DNA from: Candidatus Nanopelagicales bacterium | Lineage (GTDB): Bacteria; Actinomycetota; Actinomycetes; Nanopelagicales; Nanopelagicaceae | Direction of reading: 5' to 3' | DNA: 40,166 bases | Assembly: GCA_030832365.1 (NCBI GenBank) | Contig: JAURJF010000002.1 | Location: 1 to 40,166, forward strand | In this document: piece after piece, positions 40,122 through 40,166 of the stretch | Numbering within the stretch: the first letter of the stretch is position 1 | How the letters are laid out: each line of letters starts with the position of its first letter | Notes under the pieces: model-generated | Database searches by the model: none | Seen by the model: the letters and a program-made list of their open reading frames with translations, nothing else | What the model was told of the DNA's origin: nothing | Made by a program: the position numbers and the translations under genes

Positions 40122-40166
40122 TGCTTAGCTGCTTCGACCGCCGCCTCAAACTCCTCTAGTCTAAAT
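40118..40166 (-). CDS. trpA: Tryptophan synthase alpha chain, C-terminal end only (probable)
   Basis: The minus strand has an open frame entering from the right edge and ending in TGA at 40120-40118. Its last 15 residues are FRLEEFEAAVEAAKQ. A short acidic/alanine helix of this kind, directly before lgt with a GTGA overlap, fits the end of TrpA, the usual neighbour of lgt in Actinobacteria. The assignment rests on position more than on the peptide, which is too short to identify alone. Confidence 0.55.
   Translation of the reverse strand, partial: FRLEEFEAAVEAAKQ

Noticed and set aside
1..40166. Mobile elements, CRISPR arrays, prophage or defence genes
   Set aside because: No transposase, integrase, direct-repeat array, toxin-antitoxin pair or unknown accessory cluster is visible; every sizeable reading frame without a conserved gene overlaps one.

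Overview
The window is a gene-dense stretch of bacterial chromosome. By eye its G+C is in the low-to-mid 40s percent. The gene set points to Actinobacteria: RbpA, WhiA, an ANTAR-type PdtaR regulator, an actinobacterial SufR, and a RapZ with GAGRS in place of GxGKS. The order is also actinobacterial (trpA-lgt ... gltBD-pyk-tRNA-pdtaR-liv ... polA-rpsA-coaE-uvrBAC-rapZ-yvcK-whiA-gap-pgk-tpi-secG ... pgi-tal-tkt-ctaA-sufR-sufB). From memory this follows the Streptomyces coelicolor order over roughly SCO2036 to SCO1925, with many genes removed. Low G+C, about 97% genic sequence by my count, shared or abutting stop codons and many non-ATG starts suggest a genome-reduced freshwater actinobacterium of the acI/Nanopelagicales type. 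That placement is an inference; no marker gene here proves it.

Layout. 1-1155 (-): 5' part of sufB behind its regulator sufR. 1190-6778 (+): ctaA, tkt, tal, pgi with overlapping ends. 6775-20885 (-): rbpA, secG, tpiA, pgk, gap, whiA, yvcK, rapZ, uvrC, uvrA, uvrB, coaE, read from high to low coordinates. 20958-25029 (-): rpsA and polA. 25069-25473 (+): one hotdog thioesterase. 25474-30173 (-): a branched-chain amino-acid ABC importer (livKHMGF). 30312-38458 (-): pdtaR, an atypical tRNA-Leu(CAA), pyk, gltD, gltB. 38588-40166 (-): a VIT/CCC1 transporter, lgt and the last codons of probable trpA.

How the parts fit. Central carbon metabolism is concentrated here (tkt, tal, pgi, tpiA, pgk, gap, pyk). 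The oxidative pentose phosphate genes zwf-opcA-pgl, which usually lie between tal and pgi in this neighbourhood, are absent. Glutamate synthase and the liv importer cover nitrogen and amino-acid supply, uvrABC and polA form a repair block, and rapZ-yvcK-whiA is the conserved actinobacterial trio.

I see no mobile element, CRISPR array, phage gene or unknown multi-gene system; this is a housekeeping region. The items most worth following are small: a 73-nt class-I-shaped tRNA with a Leu CAA anticodon whose 3' end lies 1 nt before the pdtaR start codon; a structured rpsA leader with mutually exclusive pairings and a TTG start; repeated TANNNT boxes 6-8 nt before start codons, implying leaderless mRNAs; a perfect palindrome at the sufR 5' end; a long hairpin between livK and livH; and a LivK signal peptide without a lipobox. 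No stretch longer than 170 bases lacks a gene.
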